Positions 26,184-36,700 of a DNA stretch of 64,000 nt are shown one piece after another (within the stretch, counting starts at the first letter, position 1; the number at the start of each line of letters is the position of its first letter). Source of the stretch: Tritonibacter litoralis (lineage in GTDB: Bacteria > Pseudomonadota > Alphaproteobacteria > Rhodobacterales > Rhodobacteraceae); contig NZ_WIBF01000007.1 of assembly GCF_009496005.1 (NCBI RefSeq), forward strand, positions 161,204 through 225,203, written 5' to 3'. The notes beneath the pieces were generated by a model, which had not been told where the DNA came from, ran no database searches, and worked only from the letters and a program-made list of their open reading frames with translations. The position numbers and the translations under genes were made by a program.

Positions 26184-27116
26184 TCAGGGAATCCACGCAA
26201 GCCAACCCCAGACCGTGAGCACGGAAAGCGCGGTGGCGATCAAGACGGTTGAGGCCGCTACGCGTTTGGCGCAGCCATAATAGTTGGCAAATATATAGCC
26301 GTTCACACCGGTTGCCATCGCAGCGGTGAGCACGCCAGAGCGAAACAGCTCTTGCTCAAGGCCAAAGCCAGATCCCAGGCCAAAGACGATGGCGGGATGC
26401 ACAATCAGCGACAGGAGACAAATAAAGAGGATCACCCGCATGTCCCCTTGGGGGCGATATTGGGTCAAGACCCCGCCCAAAGCGAAAAGCGCGGCAGGAA
26501 GCGCCGCGCGGGTGAGCAGGGCCAAGGCGTCTTCGACCACGCCAGGAATAACAAGGCCAGTGAGGTTCACCGCGAATCCAAGGGCAATACCGACGATGAG
26601 CGCGTTCTTGAAGATCGCGCTCATCACGCGTTTTACGGTCTTGGACGCACCAGCCCCACGGTTTCGCAGGATTTCCATCGTTGTAATGCCCAACGCATAG
26701 CAAAAGGGCGAATGGAACGCGATGATCATATAGTTGCCGGTGAGCGCGTCGCTGCCAAACGCGCGTTCCGTAATGGGCAGGCCCAACAGGACGGAATTGG
26801 AAAACAGGCCGCAAAACCCAATGGCTGTGGCATCCGTCCAGGGGCGATCAAATAGAAACCGCGCCCCCAGAAGCCCCAAGAGAAAACAGGTGAAGGCCCC
26901 GGTGTAAAAGCTGAAGAGCAGTGGCAAGGACAGGCTTTGCGACAGATCCAGATGCGCAATGGCGCTGAACAATAGGCAGGGAATTGCAAAGTTCTGAGTG
27001 AACTTCATCAACCCGTCGATATGGGATTGCTGAAACATCCCACCCCAGGTGGTGGCATAGCCTGCACCAACAACCAGAAACACGGGCAGGACAACTTCGA
27101 TCAGCGTGCTCAGCAT
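26184..27116 (-). CDS. AEC-family auxin-efflux-type transporter
   Basis: A 310-residue inner-membrane protein with about ten hydrophobic helices and the two-fold repeat of the AEC (auxin efflux carrier) family. The opening VVLPVFLVVGAGYATTWGG and a mid-protein LLGLPITERAFG with a conserved Pro are typical, as is the late ATGVNGYIFANYYGC. Members export organic acids or take up malate or malonate; the substrate here is not known. It lies 25 bases beyond the MBL gene on the same strand, at the end of the tmk-holB-tatD cluster, and may be read through from it. Confidence 0.9.
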   Translation of the reverse strand: MLSTLIEVVLPVFLVVGAGYATTWGGMFQQSHIDGLMKFTQNFAIPCLLFSAIAHLDLSQSLSLPLLFSFYTGAFTCFLLGLLGARFLFDRPWTDATAIGFCGLFSNSVLLGLPITERAFGSDALTGNYMIIAFHSPFCYALGITTMEILRNRGAGASKTVKRVMSAIFKNALIVGIALGFAVNLTGLVIPGVVEDALALLTRAALPAALFALGGVLTQYRPQGDMRVILFICLLSLIVHPAIVFGLGSGFGLEQELFRSGVLTAAMATGVNGYIFANYYGCAKRVAASTVLIATALSVLTVWGWLAWIP

Positions 27117-27141
27117 TTATGGCCTGCCAATGCGATGTGCT

Positions 27142-27939
27142 TCATAACGGGTAACGGATAACCATGCCGTCATAGGCTGGCGTAATGTGATCTGGGGTTT
27201 CCGCCTGCAACGTTGCGTAGTCCAGATCATTATGCAAATTCGTCAAAACCGCGCGTTTCGGGGCCATGCGTTCGACCCACGCCAAAGCATCCGCCAGGCA
27301 GAAATGCGTCGGATGCGGGTCGCGGCGCAGGCTGTCGATGACCCAGCAGTCCAGCCCTTCAAGGGTCGGCAGAGCCGGGTCGTAAATCTCGGACACATCG
27401 GGCAGATACGCAAGGTCTTCGATCCGGAAGCCCAAGGCATCGATACTGCCGTGTTTGACTTCAAACGGGCGAAACGGAATGGATCCGCCGGGGCCTGTGA
27501 TTTCAAAGTCACCGTCGATGCTGTGAAGGTCCAGGATCGGCGGATACGATGACCCTTCGGGCTGCACAAAAGCATAGGCAAAGCGCGACAACAGGGCGTT
27601 CTGTGTCTCGGCATCGGCATAAACGGGCACCCGCTGGCGCATGTTAAAGACGATCATTCGCAGATCATCGATGCCGTGCACATGATCCGCATGGGAATGG
27701 GTATAGATCACAGCGTCCAGGCGGCCCGTGCCAGTGTCCAGCAATTGGCTGCGCATGTCAGGTGAGGTGTCAATCAGCACGCTGGTGGTGCCGTTCTCGC
27801 TCTCTCGCTCAACCAGAATCGAACAGCGGCGGCGCCGGTTGCGCGGGTCATTGGGGTCGCAATCTCCCCATTGGCCGCCCAGTCGTGGCACACCACCCGA
27901 GGAGCCACAGCCCAAAATCGTAAACCGCAGTTCCGCCAT
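27142..27939 (-). CDS. MBL-fold metallo-hydrolase, PhnP-like
   Basis: A 265-residue metallo-beta-lactamase-fold enzyme. LGCGSSGGVPR opens the protein, a CDPNDPRNRRRRCS segment resembles the zinc-site region of PhnP, and the metal motif is THSHADHVHGIDDLR. PhnP-type enzymes cleave cyclic phosphodiesters. In many proteobacteria such a gene follows tatD in the tmk-holB cluster, as here. The start codon shares one base with the tatD-type stop (TGATG), so translation is coupled. Confidence 0.88.
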   Translation of the reverse strand: MAELRFTILGCGSSGGVPRLGGQWGDCDPNDPRNRRRRCSILVERESENGTTSVLIDTSPDMRSQLLDTGTGRLDAVIYTHSHADHVHGIDDLRMIVFNMRQRVPVYADAETQNALLSRFAYAFVQPEGSSYPPILDLHSIDGDFEITGPGGSIPFRPFEVKHGSIDALGFRIEDLAYLPDVSEIYDPALPTLEGLDCWVIDSLRRDPHPTHFCLADALAWVERMAPKRAVLTNLHNDLDYATLQAETPDHITPAYDGMVIRYPL

Positions 27940-28742
27940 CAGGCCACCGCTCGGTGTTCGGCGACTTTCCAGAACAGACGGTCAAAATTGGCCTCGGTCT
28001 GTGCGGCAAATTCAGCGTAATCCATGCCCAAAGCATCGGCCAGTATCTTGGCTGTCAGCGCGGTGTAGGCAGGTTCATTGCGTTTGCCGCGACGGGGCGG
28101 CGGAGCAAGGTAGGGGCTGTCGGTTTCCACCAGCAGGCGGTCTACTGGAGCGGCGGCAAAAATGTCCCGCAGTTCCTTGCTTTTGGGGAAGGCTGCGATG
28201 CCGGAGATCGACAAATAACATCCCAAGTCCAGGGTGGCTTTTGCAAGCTCTGCCGAGGATGAGAAACAATGCATCACGCAGGTAAAGCGGCCTTTGGCCA
28301 TTTCGCGGCCCAGGATATCCGCCATGTCGTCATCCGCGGCGCGTGAGTGGATGATCAGCGGCAGTCCCGTTTCGCGTGCCGCTTCGATGTGAACATGTAG
28401 CGATTGGCGCTGCACTTCGGCGCTGTCTGCTGTGTAATGGTAATCCAACCCGGTTTCACCGATGCCGACAAATTTCGGATGTTTGGCCAGAGCCACCAAT
28501 TCGTCAACGGTTGCCATCGGCTCTTCGGCGGCGCTCATCGGGTGGGTGCCCGCGGCATAAAAAACAGGGCCATGTGCCTCTGCAATGGCGCGCACGGAAG
28601 GTTCGTTTTTCAGCTTGGTGCAAATGGTCACCATGCGCGCGACGCCGGCCTCTGCTGCGCGGGCAATCACCTCATCCAGCTGGCCTTCGAAATCGGGAAA
28701 GTCCAGGTGGCAGTGGCTGTCGGTAATTAACGGAGTGCTCAT
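27939..28742 (-). CDS. TatD-family metal-dependent hydrolase (putative DNase)
   Basis: A 267-residue TIM-barrel amidohydrolase-superfamily enzyme. The metal ligands appear as DSHCHLDFP near the N-terminus, the Glu in IGETGLDYHY, the His in IIHSRAADDD, and the Asp in LLVETDSPYLAP. Members are 3'-5' exonucleases acting in DNA repair or degradation. It follows holB by 40 bases and overlaps the PhnP-like gene by one base, part of the standard tmk-holB-tatD-MBL cluster. Confidence 0.93.
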   Translation of the reverse strand: MSTPLITDSHCHLDFPDFEGQLDEVIARAAEAGVARMVTICTKLKNEPSVRAIAEAHGPVFYAAGTHPMSAAEEPMATVDELVALAKHPKFVGIGETGLDYHYTADSAEVQRQSLHVHIEAARETGLPLIIHSRAADDDMADILGREMAKGRFTCVMHCFSSSAELAKATLDLGCYLSISGIAAFPKSKELRDIFAAAPVDRLLVETDSPYLAPPPRRGKRNEPAYTALTAKILADALGMDYAEFAAQTEANFDRLFWKVAEHRAVA

Positions 28743-28782
28743 GCGGATCTTGTGCCTCGGTCGCCTTGGCGCATCCCATGCC

Positions 28783-29904
28783 TCAGGGGCGGGACGCGGT
28801 GTCTTGCATCTTGAAAACCGTATCTAGGACAAGCGCCGCCGGGTCAAGGTTCACCGCCTGACCATGGCGTGACCGCGCGCTTGCTGTGGCTGCAAGGTCC
28901 GCCCATGCCCGCCCTTTGGCCGGATGTGGTGCCAATCGCATCAAGGTCTCGGCTTCTTGCGCGGCGGCTTCTGGCAGGGGCGGCTGCCCCGTAGCGCCTG
29001 TTCGGGCCAGTCGCGCGAGGCTTGTCTCAATCAAGGTGAGGAGAAGTTCGAATTTTGCCCCCGCGCCGGGCATTGCAGCCGCCTCGGAAAGTTTCAGTGC
29101 CCGCGCTCGATCCAGGCGCGGCATGGAGGCCAGGATCTGCACCCATTCGGAATAGATCTCAAGCCCGCCCAAGGACAGTAGCCGGATCGCTTGGCCAACG
29201 GATCCTTGCGCCAGCGCATTCAGATGTTCAGAGCCTTCTGTGACCTCAACACCGGCCTGGTTCAATGCCGATTGCATATCGACTGGGTTTAACGGGGTCA
29301 GGCGCAACGTCCGGCAGCGGGATCGAATGGTCGGCAAAAGACGCGAAGGCTGGTGCGAGATCAGCAGAAGGGTTGTGCGTTCCGGAGGCTCTTCCAGCAT
29401 TTTCAACAAGGCGTTTGCAGCGCTGGTGTTCATGTCATCTGCCGCATCCACAACTACCACACGGCGACCGCCATCCGCAGAAGAGAGACCAAAGAAACGA
29501 TTAAGCGCGCGGATGTCATCCACCACAATCTGGTCGCGCAGTTTTTCCCGGTCGTTATAGCTACGGGTAATCGCCGCCAGACCCGGTTCAGCCAATGCCT
29601 GAATGCGGTGGGACACGGGGTGGTCCGGGTCGATACCCAAATTGGTGGGCGGTGGCGGCGCACCAAAGAGCCCGCCATCATCCTGAGGTGTGGCCAAAAG
29701 AAAGCGCGCGATACGCCAGGCTAGGGTGGCTTTACCGATCCCTTGGGGTCCAGTGATCAACCAGCCATGGTGCATGCGGTCCGAGTTGAACGCCGACAAG
29801 AATTCCTGTTCAGCACTCTCTTGTCCAAAAAGACGCAGTGTTTCACGCGGGTGTGGCGCGCCGGGGGCCTGGTCGGCGCGGGGCAGGGCGTCATCGCTGC
29901 TCAT
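28783..29904 (-). CDS. holB: DNA polymerase III delta-prime subunit
   Basis: A 373-residue clamp-loader subunit that helps place the beta clamp on primed DNA. It is an AAA+ protein: GPQGIGKATLAW is the Walker A region, VVVDAADDMNTSAANALLKM the Walker B and sensor region with LEEPPERT, and RSRCRTLRL the arginine-rich segment. The normal GKT/GKS is GKA in this copy, common in delta-prime, which does not hydrolyse ATP. It lies four bases after tmk, as in most proteobacteria. Confidence 0.95.
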   Translation of the reverse strand: MSSDDALPRADQAPGAPHPRETLRLFGQESAEQEFLSAFNSDRMHHGWLITGPQGIGKATLAWRIARFLLATPQDDGGLFGAPPPPTNLGIDPDHPVSHRIQALAEPGLAAITRSYNDREKLRDQIVVDDIRALNRFFGLSSADGGRRVVVVDAADDMNTSAANALLKMLEEPPERTTLLLISHQPSRLLPTIRSRCRTLRLTPLNPVDMQSALNQAGVEVTEGSEHLNALAQGSVGQAIRLLSLGGLEIYSEWVQILASMPRLDRARALKLSEAAAMPGAGAKFELLLTLIETSLARLARTGATGQPPLPEAAAQEAETLMRLAPHPAKGRAWADLAATASARSRHGQAVNLDPAALVLDTVFKMQDTASRP

Positions 29905-29908
29905 CGGA

Positions 29909-30547
29909 TCAGTGCCCCATAGCTTTGAGCGTGGCCGTCAGCACCTCGGCTGCAACATCTTCGGGGGGCTGGTCGCCGTTGACGATGACAAAGCGGTGCG
30001 AAAACTCCTGGGCCAGAGACAGAAACCCTGCGCGCATTTTCTGCTGAAGTTGCAGCCCCATGTCCTCAAACCGCTCTTCATGGCCTTGACGCCCTTTGGC
30101 GCGGGCCAGACCAGTGCTTGGGTCCATGTCCAAAAGGATGGTTATGTCCGGTTCCCGACCGATCATCAATTCATGCAGCTGATCGACGGTTGCGCGCAGA
30201 TCGCCGCGCGATAACCCCTGATACATGCGGGTGCTGTCCGCATAGCGGTCGCAGATCACCACTTTGCCGTCCGCCACCGACGGGTCGATCAGCCGTTCCA
30301 GATGATCGCGGCGGGCCGCGGTGAATAACAAAAGCTCAGTGGCCGCAGACCAGCGGTCCGGGTCGCCTTCCAAGACAAGCCTGCGGATTTCTTCTGCCCC
30401 AGGCGAGCCACCGGGTTCGCGGGTCAAAACACAATCATGGCCGCGTGCTTCCAGAGCTGCGGCCAGACGTTTACATTGCGTGGATTTTCCTGATCCGTCG
30501 ATACCTTCGAACGTCAGGAACAATCCGTTTGATTTCTGTGCGGTCAC
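29909..30547 (-). CDS. tmk: Thymidylate kinase
   Basis: A 212-residue kinase forming dTDP from dTMP. The P-loop is FEGIDGSGKSTQ near 12-23, followed by the TREPGGSPGAEE substrate loop and ICDRYADSTRMYQG, the DR-Y/F signature. The length is typical. It starts with GTG and overlaps the carboxypeptidase stop as GTGA (30544-30547). It is followed immediately by holB. Confidence 0.97.
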   Translation of the reverse strand: MTAQKSNGLFLTFEGIDGSGKSTQCKRLAAALEARGHDCVLTREPGGSPGAEEIRRLVLEGDPDRWSAATELLLFTAARRDHLERLIDPSVADGKVVICDRYADSTRMYQGLSRGDLRATVDQLHELMIGREPDITILLDMDPSTGLARAKGRQGHEERFEDMGLQLQQKMRAGFLSLAQEFSHRFVIVNGDQPPEDVAAEVLTATLKAMGH

Positions 30548-31761
30548 TGGGGGGTCTCGGGGCCGTTTAACAATCGTTTCATCAATACTTGGGCAGCTGT
30601 TTTGACCCGTACAGGAAAGCCGCCCGCAGGGACATCGGTTGCCGCCACCAAAGGCAGCCGCATTTCTGGCAACCCATCTGGTTGGAACACCAGCTCCGCC
30701 AGCAGATCCCCTTGGGAAATCGGGGCCTGAAGCGGGCCATCGTATACAACTTCGGCCTGAAGCTCATTGCGCTGCAGTGCAGGCAACAACACGTTCATAT
30801 CCCCCTGGGGCATCAACCCAACGGTTCTGGCATTGCCCATCCAAACTTCGGCCTCGGCGACGGCTTCACCGGCTTTGGCTATGGTCTTCTGGGAAAACTG
30901 GCGAAAGGACCAGTTCACAACCGCCTCGGATTCCTCGGCGCGTTGGGTTGTGCTGCCAAGTCCGGACAGAACAAAGATCACACGACGATCCCCCTGTTTG
31001 GCCGAGCCCACCAGACCATAACCAGCCTCTTCTGTGTGGCCGGTCTTGAGCCCATCGGCGCCGATGTCCAGCCTTAAAAGCGGGTTACGGTTGCGCACAT
31101 TTGAGGGCGCGCGGCCGTCAAAGGCAAACTCACGTTCTGCGAACATCGGATAATACTGCGGGAAATCCTCGATCAGGTGCGACGCCAGAATGGCCAGATC
31201 TTTGACCGACATCAAATGGCCGGCGGCGGGCCAGCCGTTGGAGTTGGCAAAGGTGGAGTTTTCCATCCCCATCTCCAGCGCGCGTTTAGTCATATAGCGG
31301 GCAAAACCGGCTTCGGTTCCATCCGGCGACAAGGCTTCGGCGATCACCACACAGGCATCATTGCCCGAGAGCACGATGATGCCGCGCAGCAAATCCTCAA
31401 CCCGGACCCGGTCCTGGGTGTTGAGGAACATGGTCGAACCCTTATAGCTCATGGCGTGTTGGCTGACAGGCAGGCGTTCGTCCAACGTCAGCCGCCCATC
31501 GCGCAGGGCTTCAAACGCTATGTAAAGGGTCATCAGTTTCGACATTGACGCAGGCGGCAGCGGCGCGTCTGCGTTTTTTGACATCAAAACCGTATTTGTG
31601 CCCTGATCCAGCACAAAAGCGGCGCGCGCCTTGGTGTCAAATGCAAAGGCGGCCGCAGTCGTCAGGCTGAATATGGCCGCTGCCACGGCGGCCAACGTCA
31701 AGCCACTACGTAGGGCTGAACGCCGCGGGTAAAACGCGGGTTGTGTTGAATGCGTGCTCAC
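30544..31761 (-). CDS. D-alanyl-D-alanine carboxypeptidase (DacA/DacC type)
   Basis: A 405-residue penicillin-binding protein of the S11 family that trims D-Ala from peptidoglycan stems. It has a signal sequence (hydrophobic 20-40, ending AFA), the active-site SMSK (72-75, Ser72), SGN (132-134) and KTG (239-241), and a C-terminal beta domain. The start GTG at 31761 is favoured because AGGGAGG lies just upstream; an in-frame ATG at 31797 lacks such a site. It sits 19 bases after the SPOR lipoprotein gene and is coupled to tmk, so cell-wall and replication genes share a transcript. Confidence 0.93.
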   Translation of the reverse strand: MSTHSTQPAFYPRRSALRSGLTLAAVAAAIFSLTTAAAFAFDTKARAAFVLDQGTNTVLMSKNADAPLPPASMSKLMTLYIAFEALRDGRLTLDERLPVSQHAMSYKGSTMFLNTQDRVRVEDLLRGIIVLSGNDACVVIAEALSPDGTEAGFARYMTKRALEMGMENSTFANSNGWPAAGHLMSVKDLAILASHLIEDFPQYYPMFAEREFAFDGRAPSNVRNRNPLLRLDIGADGLKTGHTEEAGYGLVGSAKQGDRRVIFVLSGLGSTTQRAEESEAVVNWSFRQFSQKTIAKAGEAVAEAEVWMGNARTVGLMPQGDMNVLLPALQRNELQAEVVYDGPLQAPISQGDLLAELVFQPDGLPEMRLPLVAATDVPAGGFPVRVKTAAQVLMKRLLNGPETPQ

Positions 31762-31780
31762 AGGCGACCTCCCTTTGACA

Positions 31781-32755
31781 TCAATTGGTGACAGCATAGG
31801 CGTCGGTGAAGCCCGTGTCGCGAACTTGTTTCAACAATTGCGTGCGTTCTGATTTGGTCTGGGCCGGGCCCACCAGGACGCGCCAAAACGGCTTGCCATT
31901 TGTCGATTGTGCCAAAATGCTTGGGATCATACCCGCGTTGCGCATCATATCAGCCGTGCGCTTGGCATTGGCCTCGATGCTGAAAATCCCGATTTGCAGG
32001 AACGGCTTTTCCAGCGAGGAGGTGACCGTTGGCTTTGGCGGCGTATAGGGAGCAGGCGCGTTTGTTGGGGCCGAGGTCGCGGTGGCTTCTGCGGGAGCGC
32101 TGGCGTCAATGGCGGCAGCCGCACCTGCAATCGGATCCAGCGACGCGGTTTCCACAGGCTCAGGCGTCAAAGCCTCCAGTGCAGGTTCCGCGTTTGGCTG
32201 AGCGGGCGTTACGGTCTCTTTGCGCAGAGCGGTGACATTTACTTCAACCGGTGCGCCGGGCAACATGCCCAAGGCGTCCGCTGCATCTGACGAAACCTGA
32301 ACCCGCGGGCCAGGGATTTCCCGCTCACGCCGGAACAGAGCGCCGATCACAAAGCGGCCATTGCTGTTGTTGCGGATAATTACACGCTCTGGGTCGCGTG
32401 CGTCCGGATGTGCCACCCAAACACCGCCCAGCGACGGCCGTCCGTCCCAAAGCCCAGATTCGGTTACTTGAAATACGTCCGGAGCTTCGACATCGCGTTC
32501 CACCAACTCGGTACTGGTCGCTGTGTTGGCGGCCTCTGTCCCCTCTGGCTGCTCCTTGCGCTTGAAAAACGCGCCGAAACGTTCCCCAAAAGTCGCTTGG
32601 GTTTGCGGGGTGTCAGCGTTGGCTTCTGTCAACGGCAGCGTGGGATCCGAACTTGGACTTGTGCCGGTGTTCTCACAGGCGGCCAAAACCGCCATCATTG
32701 CCAAAGTCGCTGCCACCTTCGGGCCGCGTGTTGTCCAAGACGGAACCTTCTGCAT
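31781..32755 (-). CDS. SPOR-domain lipoprotein, RlpA-like
   Basis: About 324 residues. A lipobox LAAC near residue 28 after a short hydrophobic stretch marks an outer-membrane or inner-membrane lipoprotein. The middle segment VIIRNNSNGRFVIGALFRRE resembles part of an RlpA-like domain, then a Pro/Ala-rich linker, and the C-terminal ~75 residues form a SPOR domain (FLQIGIFSIEANAKRTADMM onward), which binds denuded peptidoglycan at the septum. The start at 32755 is chosen because AAGG lies nine bases upstream; earlier ATGs exist at 32773 and 32851. It precedes the carboxypeptidase gene, matching a role in cell division. Confidence 0.82.
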   Translation of the reverse strand: MQKVPSWTTRGPKVAATLAMMAVLAACENTGTSPSSDPTLPLTEANADTPQTQATFGERFGAFFKRKEQPEGTEAANTATSTELVERDVEAPDVFQVTESGLWDGRPSLGGVWVAHPDARDPERVIIRNNSNGRFVIGALFRREREIPGPRVQVSSDAADALGMLPGAPVEVNVTALRKETVTPAQPNAEPALEALTPEPVETASLDPIAGAAAAIDASAPAEATATSAPTNAPAPYTPPKPTVTSSLEKPFLQIGIFSIEANAKRTADMMRNAGMIPSILAQSTNGKPFWRVLVGPAQTKSERTQLLKQVRDTGFTDAYAVTN

Positions 32756-33030
32756 CCTCAATGTCCTTGCCATGTGCCATGTCTTTTCGACTGGTTTCTC
32801 TGAGACGCCAAACGACTGCATTTCGCCTGTATGCAAGGTGCTTTTGCGCACCGTTGATTGGGTCCCGATTTATTTGCAATCACCATAGCCATCACAAATC
32901 CACATGGAAACCCTATGCCCATTGACTCGGCAAGAATGTGACGATCGTGAATGCGGTTTGGTGAATTTTCAAAGCATGAGATTTCCCACTTGCATCACCG
33001 AAGCGCAGCGCATAAACCCCACGCCAGACC

Positions 33031-33120
33031 GGGGAGGTGGCAGAGTGGTCGAATGCGGCGGTCTTGAAAACCGTTGAACGTGAGAGCGTTCCCAGGGTTC
33101 GAATCCCTGTCTCCCCGCCA
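33031..33120 (+). tRNA. tRNA-Ser (anticodon UGA)
   Basis: A 90-base class II tRNA with encoded CCA. The acceptor stem pairs GGGGAGG with TCTCCCC (one G-U at the end), the D arm is TGGCAGAGTGGTCGAA, the anticodon stem CGGT/ACCG holds loop CTTGAAA (anticodon TGA), there is a long variable arm, and the T arm is CAGGGTTCGAATCCCTG. The discriminator base is G. Confidence 0.97.
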
Positions 33121-33779
33121 CTTAGCCATCTTCAGGTCAGAGCGTGTTGAGAAGTCCGCATGCGCCTTTGTATATGGTTGCACCCGGCTTTTGTTTCTTG
33201 GCACATTTTTCGCACATCGGATCAGAGCAGGCCGCCTGACGTCAGTTCTGAATGGACGGGGCGACCAACGACCGTGCACTTTGTGCAGCGACACCAATTT
33301 CAGCGATTGGAATTCAAGGCACCCGCCTGGAAATATGCTCCATTTTGGTTCCGTTTATTGTTTTCTATTTCGAGGCTCAGGCCAGCTATAATATCCTGTC
33401 TCGCGTGCGGTTCAAATGACGCATTTTGAATCGAATTTCAATTTTGTAAAAACACAAAAGCGTTGCATTCCAGTGAGGCAAAGCAGGCGGTGATTGTCGG
33501 CTTGGTGCATCCGGTGCGGAATGATCTGAAAAAGAAAGCCACCAAGGGTGTAGATAAGTCTATGATTCTATTGGGAAGTGGTTTTCTTTCGTGAATTATT
33601 TGTGACGTCCTTTGGGGTTTTGGGCTTTTTTCAATTTATGTTTTTCACGCGTAAATGTTTCGTGATTGCATTGTGACGCTGCCGCCAATTATTTTAGCAG
33701 TTTGTTACAAATTCGATATTTTTCTGTTCAAATTCGCTCGTACGCCGTGAGGGATTTTCGTGGCACACGGGAGAGAATT
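33121..33779. other. Long AT-rich intergenic region before the RTX nucleotidase
   Basis: No gene or RNA was recognised in about 660 bases. The second half (from about 33400) is clearly AT-richer than the flanking genes. No integrase remnant or duplicate of the tRNA 3' end was seen, so there is no sign of an integrated element at this tRNA. The region probably contains the promoter of the large RTX gene. Confidence 0.4.
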
Positions 33780-36700
33780 GTGGCTTACACGCTTGAACTA
33801 CTTCATATCGCAGACCAAGAGGCCGGCAGCGCCGCCGTCGTGGATGCGCTTAATCTGTCCGCCGTTTTGAACGGCCTGCGCGCGCAGGACCTTGGCGATG
33901 ACGGATTGGTTGATAATACTATTACACTGTCTTCGGGCGACGCCTTTATCCCGGGCTTGTTCTTTGACGCGTCCGCAGAAGCCTTTGGCTCGGTTGGTAT
34001 TGCCGACATTCAGATCCAAAATGAATTGGGCATCGAGGCGATTGCGCTGGGCAACCACGAGTTCGACTTCGGCACCTCTGTTCTGGGCGGTTTGATCAGC
34101 GGCGACGCGGAAGGTGAGATCCTGGGCGCCGATTTTGGCGGTGCTGATTTTGCATATCTGTCGGCCAACCTGGACGTAACAACGGATGCCAATCTGGCGG
34201 ATCTGTTTGTTGACGGCGGCGCAGCACCGGTTGCGAACTCCATCACCACCTCCGTTGTTCTGGAAGAAAACGGCGAGCTGATCGGTGTTGTTGGTGCAAC
34301 CACTCCGACCCTGGGTTCCTTGTCTTCGCCCGGCGATGTTTCGATCCTGCCTGCTGAATTCGACGGCACCCCGACCGACGCGCAGCTGGATGCGCTGGCG
34401 GCAGAGATCCAATCCGAAGTTGACACGCTGTTGGCGGACAACCCGACCCTGAACAAAGTTGTTCTGTTGGCGCACATGCAGCGCATCGACATCGAACTGG
34501 CGCTGGCTGAGCGTCTGGAAAATGTCGACATCATCGTTGCTGGCGGTTCCAACACACGCTTGACCGACGAAAACGACCGCCTGCGTGACGGCGACACCTC
34601 CCAAGGTGAATACCCGCAGTTCGTGACCAACGCTGGTGGCACCGACACCGTTGTTGTCAACACTGACGGCAGCTACAAATACGTTGGCCGTCTGGTCATC
34701 GAATTTGACGACGAAGGCAACATCAACCGCGACAGCTATGACGCTGAAGTCTCGGGTGCTTATGCAACCGACGAACAGGGCGTTTCGGATCTGGGTGCCG
34801 AAGATCTGGCCGATGAAGAGATCGAAGAGATCGTTGATGCCATCGAAGCGCAGATTGTTGCAACTGAATCCAACGTCTTTGGTGTTTCGAACGTGTTCCT
34901 GAACGGCAACCGTTCCGGCACCGGCGAAGAGCTGGACACCGACGGTGTGCGGACCCAAGAAACCAACCTTGGTAACCTGACCGCAGATGCCAACCTGGCA
35001 CTGGCTCAGACTTATGAAGGCGATGTTGTTGTTTCGATCAAAAACGGTGGCGGCATCCGCGCCAACATTGGTGAAACCATCGTGCCTGCAGGCGGTACCG
35101 AAGCTGTACGCTCAGCCAACTCTGAAGTTGTCGACAGTGAAGGCAATGTGGTGAAGCCTGAGGGCGGCATCAGCCAGAACGACATCCAGACCACCCTGGC
35201 ATTCAACAACAACCTGACCCTGCTGACCCTGACCCGCGAAGAGCTGGTTGAGGTTCTGGAGCACGGTGTGAGCGCGTTGCCAAGCGTTGATGGTCAGTTC
35301 CCGCAGCTGGCGGGTATCCGTATGTCCATCGACGAAACACAAGAAGCTGGTTCGCGCATCGTGAACGCAGCGATCGTGGACGAAGAAGACGGCTCCATCA
35401 TCGCACAGCTGGTTGTGAATGGTGAACTGGTCGGCGATGCAACCGAAACCTTCCGCATTGTGACCCTGGGCTTCCTGGCCGGTGGCGGTGACGACTACCC
35501 GTTCCCGCAGGGCGAGGCAGCAAACCGTGTTGATCTGGACGATCTGGACGGTGACGGCGAAGAAGACGGTCGCCTGACCGGTGCGGCAACCTTTGCCGAA
35601 GACGGCACCGAGCAAGACGCGCTGGCGGAATACCTGGCCGAGAACTTTGGCGATGTGGACAACGCATTCGACGAAGAAGATCTGGGCGCAGGTCTGGACA
35701 CCCGTATCGTTCAGCTGGAACAGGGCGGCGTTGACTTCTCGGTTGAGACCGACGCGCAGGTTGTCCGCTCCACATTGCTGTTCTCGGGCGAAGGTGTTCC
35801 GAACGAGGATGACGACGAAGGTCGTTCGGAAATCGTCGACGTGGAAAATGGCCGCGCCTATGTCACCAATGGTGAAGAAGACGCAATCGACGTCTTTGAC
35901 ATCGAAGCCGGTGAGCTGCTTGCATCTATTGACCTGTCCGGTTTCGAGCGTTTTGACGGTGTGCAATCTGTATCCGTTAAAAACGGCGTTGTTGCAGTCG
36001 CAATCAACCGCACCGACGACAGCGGTGATGAAAACGGTCGCGGCATCGTTGCGCTGTATGACACCGATGGTGAACTGCTGAACACCGTGACGACCGGTAA
36101 CCTGCCCGACGCCGTTGCCTTCTCTGAGGATGGAAACACCATCATCGTGGCCAACGAAGGTGAACCAGGTGACACCCGTGACGTTCGCGGCTCTGTGACC
36201 CTGATCGACATCTCCGAAGGTGCCGAAAACGCACAACGCGTTCAGATCGACTTCTCTGAGTTCAACGGTCGTGAAGATGAGCTGCGCGAAGCAGGCATCC
36301 GCATCTTCCCAGGCTTCAGCGCATCGCGCGATCTTGAGCCTGAGTTTGCGGCCTTCTCTGAAGATGGCGCGACGGCTTATGTTTCTCTGCAAGAGAACAA
36401 CGCAATTGCGGTTATCGACGTTGAAAGCGGTTCGATCACACGCCTGTTCTCCACCGGTGTTCAGGATCTGTCGGTTGTTGCAACGGACGTGAATGATGAC
36501 GATGAGGTTTACGACCCGCAGACATTTGACAACCTGGTCAGCCTGCGTCAGCCCGACACCATCGCAGCCTTCTCCTCCAATGGCACCAACTACATCGTGA
36601 CGGCCAACGAAGGTGATACACGCGACGAAGATGAGCGTGTTGAAGACTTCATCGCAGGCGACGTGTCCTTTGACATTGACGGTGACGGTGTTGAAGAGAC

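Noticed and set aside
33121..33779. Integrated element at the tRNA-Ser gene
   Set aside because: No integrase, no direct repeat of the tRNA 3' end and no foreign gene set were seen downstream.
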